From Psettodes erumei (Eukaryota > Chordata > Actinopteri > Pleuronectiformes > Psettodidae): a stretch of 64,000 nt of DNA. The stretch's first letter is position 1; each line of letters begins with the position of its first letter. Location: contig JAFBJZ010000625.1 in assembly GCA_016785225.1 (NCBI GenBank), positions 186,001-250,000 on the forward strand, in the 5' to 3' direction. The position numbers and the translations under genes were made by a program. The notes under the pieces were generated by a model. It worked only from the letters and a program-made list of their open reading frames with translations. It did no database searches and had not been told where the DNA came from. Shown here one piece after another: positions 61,221 through 64,000 of the stretch.

Positions 61221-61766
61221 AAGGATGGGCTCTTAGTACAGTGTGATTTTCAAACGGTATCAATTCTCAGGCAATGACATGCCATCAGTTTTCAAGTGTT
61301 ACAGAGTTCAGCTCTGGAGCAATCCACAAGTTGATTAGCATCACAGATCTCTTCTTGGCTACCACAGACAGAATAAAGTCTCACTGTGGATGTTGTGTCT
61401 CAGTATTTTTCATTTGTGCTACGAAATCTTCATGATGATGCCAAGCTAATGTCGCTGGCTCCCTTTGCCTGGTGACATGGCCACGGAGTTGCAGGCGGTC
61501 GCTTGTACTCTTAGCAACGGAGTGTGTCACATGGGGATGAGATCAGCCAAAGTCTGTGTATTGTATTTTAAAAAGGCTTTTGCCATTTTAAAATAAGCAA
61601 ATGATAATTTTTTAAATGTTTTGCAAACGAGCAAAACCGAGCCTCTCTGGCTGCTCCATTGGATAGTGTTGAATGGCTGAACCCAACCTCTCTGCTAATC
61701 AAATTCCAAAGATTCAGTCAGACTGAATTGTAGGGAACCGCAAAAATACAAAATGTTGCACAAACA

Positions 61767-62064
61767 GAACACGGTGGCGCAGTGGTTAGCATTCTCGCTA
61801 ACTTGGCTCGAACCGGGGCCTTTCTTTATGGAGGTCGCATGTTCTTCCTGTGCCTGTGTGGGCTTTCTTGCTTCCTCCCTCTCTAGACATGCAGTTTAGG
61901 TCCATTGGTGACTCTAATTTGACTGTAGGTGTGAGTGTGAGTGTGAATGTTGGTCTGTCTCAATATGTTAGCCCTGTGATTGACTGGCGCCCTGTCCCCT
62001 GCACTCGCCCAATGTCTGCTGGGATTGATTTTAGCCAATTACTCTAACTCATTATAGTCTGTGT

Positions 62065-62065
<1 letters not shown>
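61767..62065 (+). mobile_element. Fish short interspersed element with tRNA-like head
   Basis: The head ACGGTGGCGCAGTGGTTAGC resembles a pol III A box (TGGCGCAGTGG), with a B-box-like GGCTCGAACCGG about 25 nt further on. The body has GGTCGCATGTTCTTCCTGTG, AGGTCCATTGGTGACTCTAA, TGTTAGCCCTGTGATTGACT and GGCGCCCTGTCCCC. This is a very common fish element. It ends at an (AC)n run. The shorter relative at 53.9 kb covers only its 3' half. Confidence 0.8.

Positions 62066-62112
<47 letters not shown>
62066..62112. repeat. (AC)n microsatellite
   Basis: 47 bp of uninterrupted AC directly at the 3' end of the short interspersed element, as is usual for such elements. Confidence 0.98.
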
Positions 62113-62116
<4 letters not shown>

Positions 62117-62339
62117 CAAAGAATAAAGAAGTCTGAAAATGACATATGTAGCATATTGTGATGCTTTGGGCCTAACCAGCGCCACCTGGAGAAGTTACAA
62201 TGCTGCTTACGTATTGATGCATCGGTATTAACAATGCAACTTATTATCAGTCACATCAACAAATATGTTTTGCTTTTTTATGCTTTTGAGTACAATTTAA
62301 AGGGTAATCCTTATGTACTTTTACACACGTGGGTTTTGG

Positions 62340-62813
62340 GAGCGGGGCCAAGTAAAGCGACGCTGCGTGTCGTCGCAAGCGGACGTCGTTTCAAACCGTC
62401 AGGTCAAAAAGCGGCTCGGGTGCGAGCGGAGGTGTTCCGGCCGCCGCCGCCAGATGGCGCCGTCGCCCCACCGGGTCCGCGGCGCTGTGGCGAGAAGGTG
62501 GAGGTGCCGCTGCACCTCCTTCATTGTCTGAGTGCAAAGGCACCGGGAGCGGATCCGCCGCTCGCTTCGCTGGTAATCCCGTCTCTACCCCGGCTCGCTC
62601 ACTCAGTCGTCCGCCATGGCGACCGCCAAACGCTCCCTCTCCGGCAGCGACTAAAACTCTGGTGGGAGTCTTACCCCCACGCACACACTCCCCCTACCCC
62701 ACCCCCGACTCTGCCGCTGGACGTGGATGTGATTCCTCCTTTCTGGGACGTACGTACGCGTGGATAAAACCCGCATTTTCGAGAGAAGGGGTAAGAGTCA
62801 GCGCAGCCCAAGT

Positions 62814-62849
<36 letters not shown>

Positions 62850-63009
62850 CCGGTCGTGTGCTCTCGTAAGGGGAAGTGATTCAACTTGTTTGAGGAGATT
62901 AGGGTTAAGTCCTGGGAGTATCTTTGCCGCGTTGTCTTGTGATCCTGTGGATTTCGAGGGAGGGGAAATAACTAGCACTCTGTGTGGAAACCCTTCAAAA
63001 CGGCAGCCA
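62340..63009 (+). promoter_or_regulatory. CpG-rich promoter and possible untranslated first exon of the next gene
   Basis: A sharp CpG-rich block (for example GCCGCCGCCGCCAGATGGCG near 62440 and GTCCGCCATGGCGACCGCC near 62608) is followed by a (CT)n tract (62818-62846) and a CpG-poor stretch ending GCAGCCA|GTAAGTG. This is a perfect donor with GT at 63010-63011. No plausible start codon with a long ORF leads into the donor, so it would be a non-coding exon. Human gene order suggests ipo5 or farp1 next, but nothing here identifies either. Confidence 0.45.
62818..62846. repeat. (CT)n microsatellite
   Basis: About 14 CT units inside the candidate promoter/first exon block. Confidence 0.96.
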
Positions 63010-64000
63010 GTAAGTGTCCTATCTGTCCTCCAGTGCGGGTTGCATTGCACAAGATATGCCGTAGCTGTATCGGATGCGTGTGTGTGTGCAGACGACGCAG
63101 TTTGTGTCATATATGTGTATAAAAAATAGCCTCACGACCGTGTGCGACATTAAAGCGATCAAGAACGTCTCCAGGAAGTGTGCGGTTTTGTTTTGGGTTT
63201 TTTTTTTTTTTTTTTTTGTAGAACTGCCACTTAGTTCCCAGATTCTGGTCCAGGTGAGTCCAGCTCGGTGCATTAATGTCACATCTGTTGATAATGTCCT
63301 GGGGATTACAGCTGCCTGCTCCATTAACCCACATTGCCTTAATGGTGAGAAGCAGCACCGTGTGAGGTGAGGAGAGGAGAGACCTCGCTCAGGGCTGGAT
63401 CTCACCATTTTCGGCACTGTTTCTCTTCATCCATCATGTGTTTTTTTTTTTTCCCAGGGGTTTTTTTTTTTTTCTTTCGTTTTTTTTTTTTAAACGGCAG
63501 CTCTGGCCGCACAACGCATGTAAACCTGATTGTTGTCATTCTTTCCACTTAATGTCACCTTTCCTGTAATACAGAGGGAACTTAATTTGATTCAGCCAGC
63601 CACACCCAGGTATCAGTATCTGTGTTGCGGAACACATAGGGAATTGAGCTCCTTTTTTTTTTTTTTTTTGGAGCTTCCTTCAGGTAGACAGCTGGCTGTA
63701 TCAGCCCCCGGCCTCTGGCCATTCAGCTGTCACTAAAGGATTCCAGCTGTGCAGCGTTGGACCGCACTGAGGGGCCCTGTGTGCCCCTGCACACAGAGGA
63801 GCCACTGTTGCAAACCCTGCAGACTCTATAAGCCGGCATTCACAGATCCCATGTTACACTCTTGTGGGGAATTTCAAGCAAACAAGTTCAAAGGCGGAGG
63901 GGCAGGGGTGCACCCAGAGAAACACTCCGGGGTCTGTAAATGTCCCTATGGCATTGTATACTAAATGCCTATGCTTTATGTCGCACTCTTGCTCTGGAAA
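63010..64000. other. Possible first intron or intergenic, rich in T-runs
   Basis: No coding sequence is seen. Several long T homopolymers occur at about 63199-63218, 63440-63450, 63463-63473, 63480-63491 and 63652-63670. If the donor at 63010 is real, this is the start of a first intron. Confidence 0.5.

Noticed and set aside
62608..62655. ATG in GTCCGCCATGGCGACCGCC as the start of a new gene
   Set aside because: The frame stops after about a dozen codons (TAA near 62651) and does not reach the donor at 63010.
1..64000. CRISPR arrays, bacterial operons, phage or tRNA/rRNA genes
   Set aside because: The window is vertebrate nuclear DNA; direct-repeat stretches are microsatellites or minisatellites, and no cloverleaf or rRNA-like sequence was recognised.

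Overview
The window is vertebrate nuclear DNA, almost certainly from a teleost fish. It has long AT-rich introns, GT-AG exons, CpG-rich promoter blocks, many dinucleotide microsatellites, and several interspersed repeats that I recognise from many fish genomes. All recognisable coding sequence is on the + strand and belongs to three genes in the order hs6st3 - mbnl2 - rap2a. This matches, from memory, the order on human 13q32 (HS6ST3 - OXGR1 - MBNL2 - RAP2A - IPO5 - FARP1), but no OXGR1-like receptor ORF is seen here.

Layout. 1-22292 is the 3' part of the hs6st3 intron. It holds no supported exon, but carries three copies of a fish repeat rich in GCTAAC/GTTAGC words and a 490-bp solo LTR (16859-17348) with a perfect 5-bp target duplication. 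22293-23061 is the last coding exon of hs6st3, with a 3' UTR reaching perhaps 26.3 kb. 26.3-29.9 kb is gene-free. 29.9-33.2 kb probably holds mbnl2 promoters and non-coding first exons. mbnl2 coding exons run from 33715 to 39562. They include the 54-nt nuclear-localisation exon, the 36-nt exon and the 95-nt exon used alternatively in vertebrate MBNL genes. Its 3' UTR may reach about 43.3 kb and contains a LINE-like fragment. rap2a has a CpG-rich promoter (about 43.5-44.4 kb) with an RFX X-box and three inverted CCAAT boxes, exon 1 at 44426-44739, a 7.1-kb GC-rich intron, exon 2 at 51844-52081, and a polyadenylation signal at 53523. 53.6-62.2 kb is intergenic with repeat copies. 62.3-63.0 kb is a second CpG-rich block that ends in a perfect splice donor and may be the untranslated first exon of the next gene.

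The three genes do not form a pathway. HS6ST3 is a Golgi heparan-sulfate 6-O-sulfotransferase, MBNL2 is an RNA-binding splicing regulator, and RAP2A is a small GTPase. They are linked by ancient synteny. The most interesting non-coding structure is the mbnl2 54-nt exon. It is preceded by a 154-nt stretch with no AG dinucleotide and by eleven YGCY motifs, the layout expected for autoregulated splicing from a distant branch point. I saw no clear evidence of a wholly new biological system.
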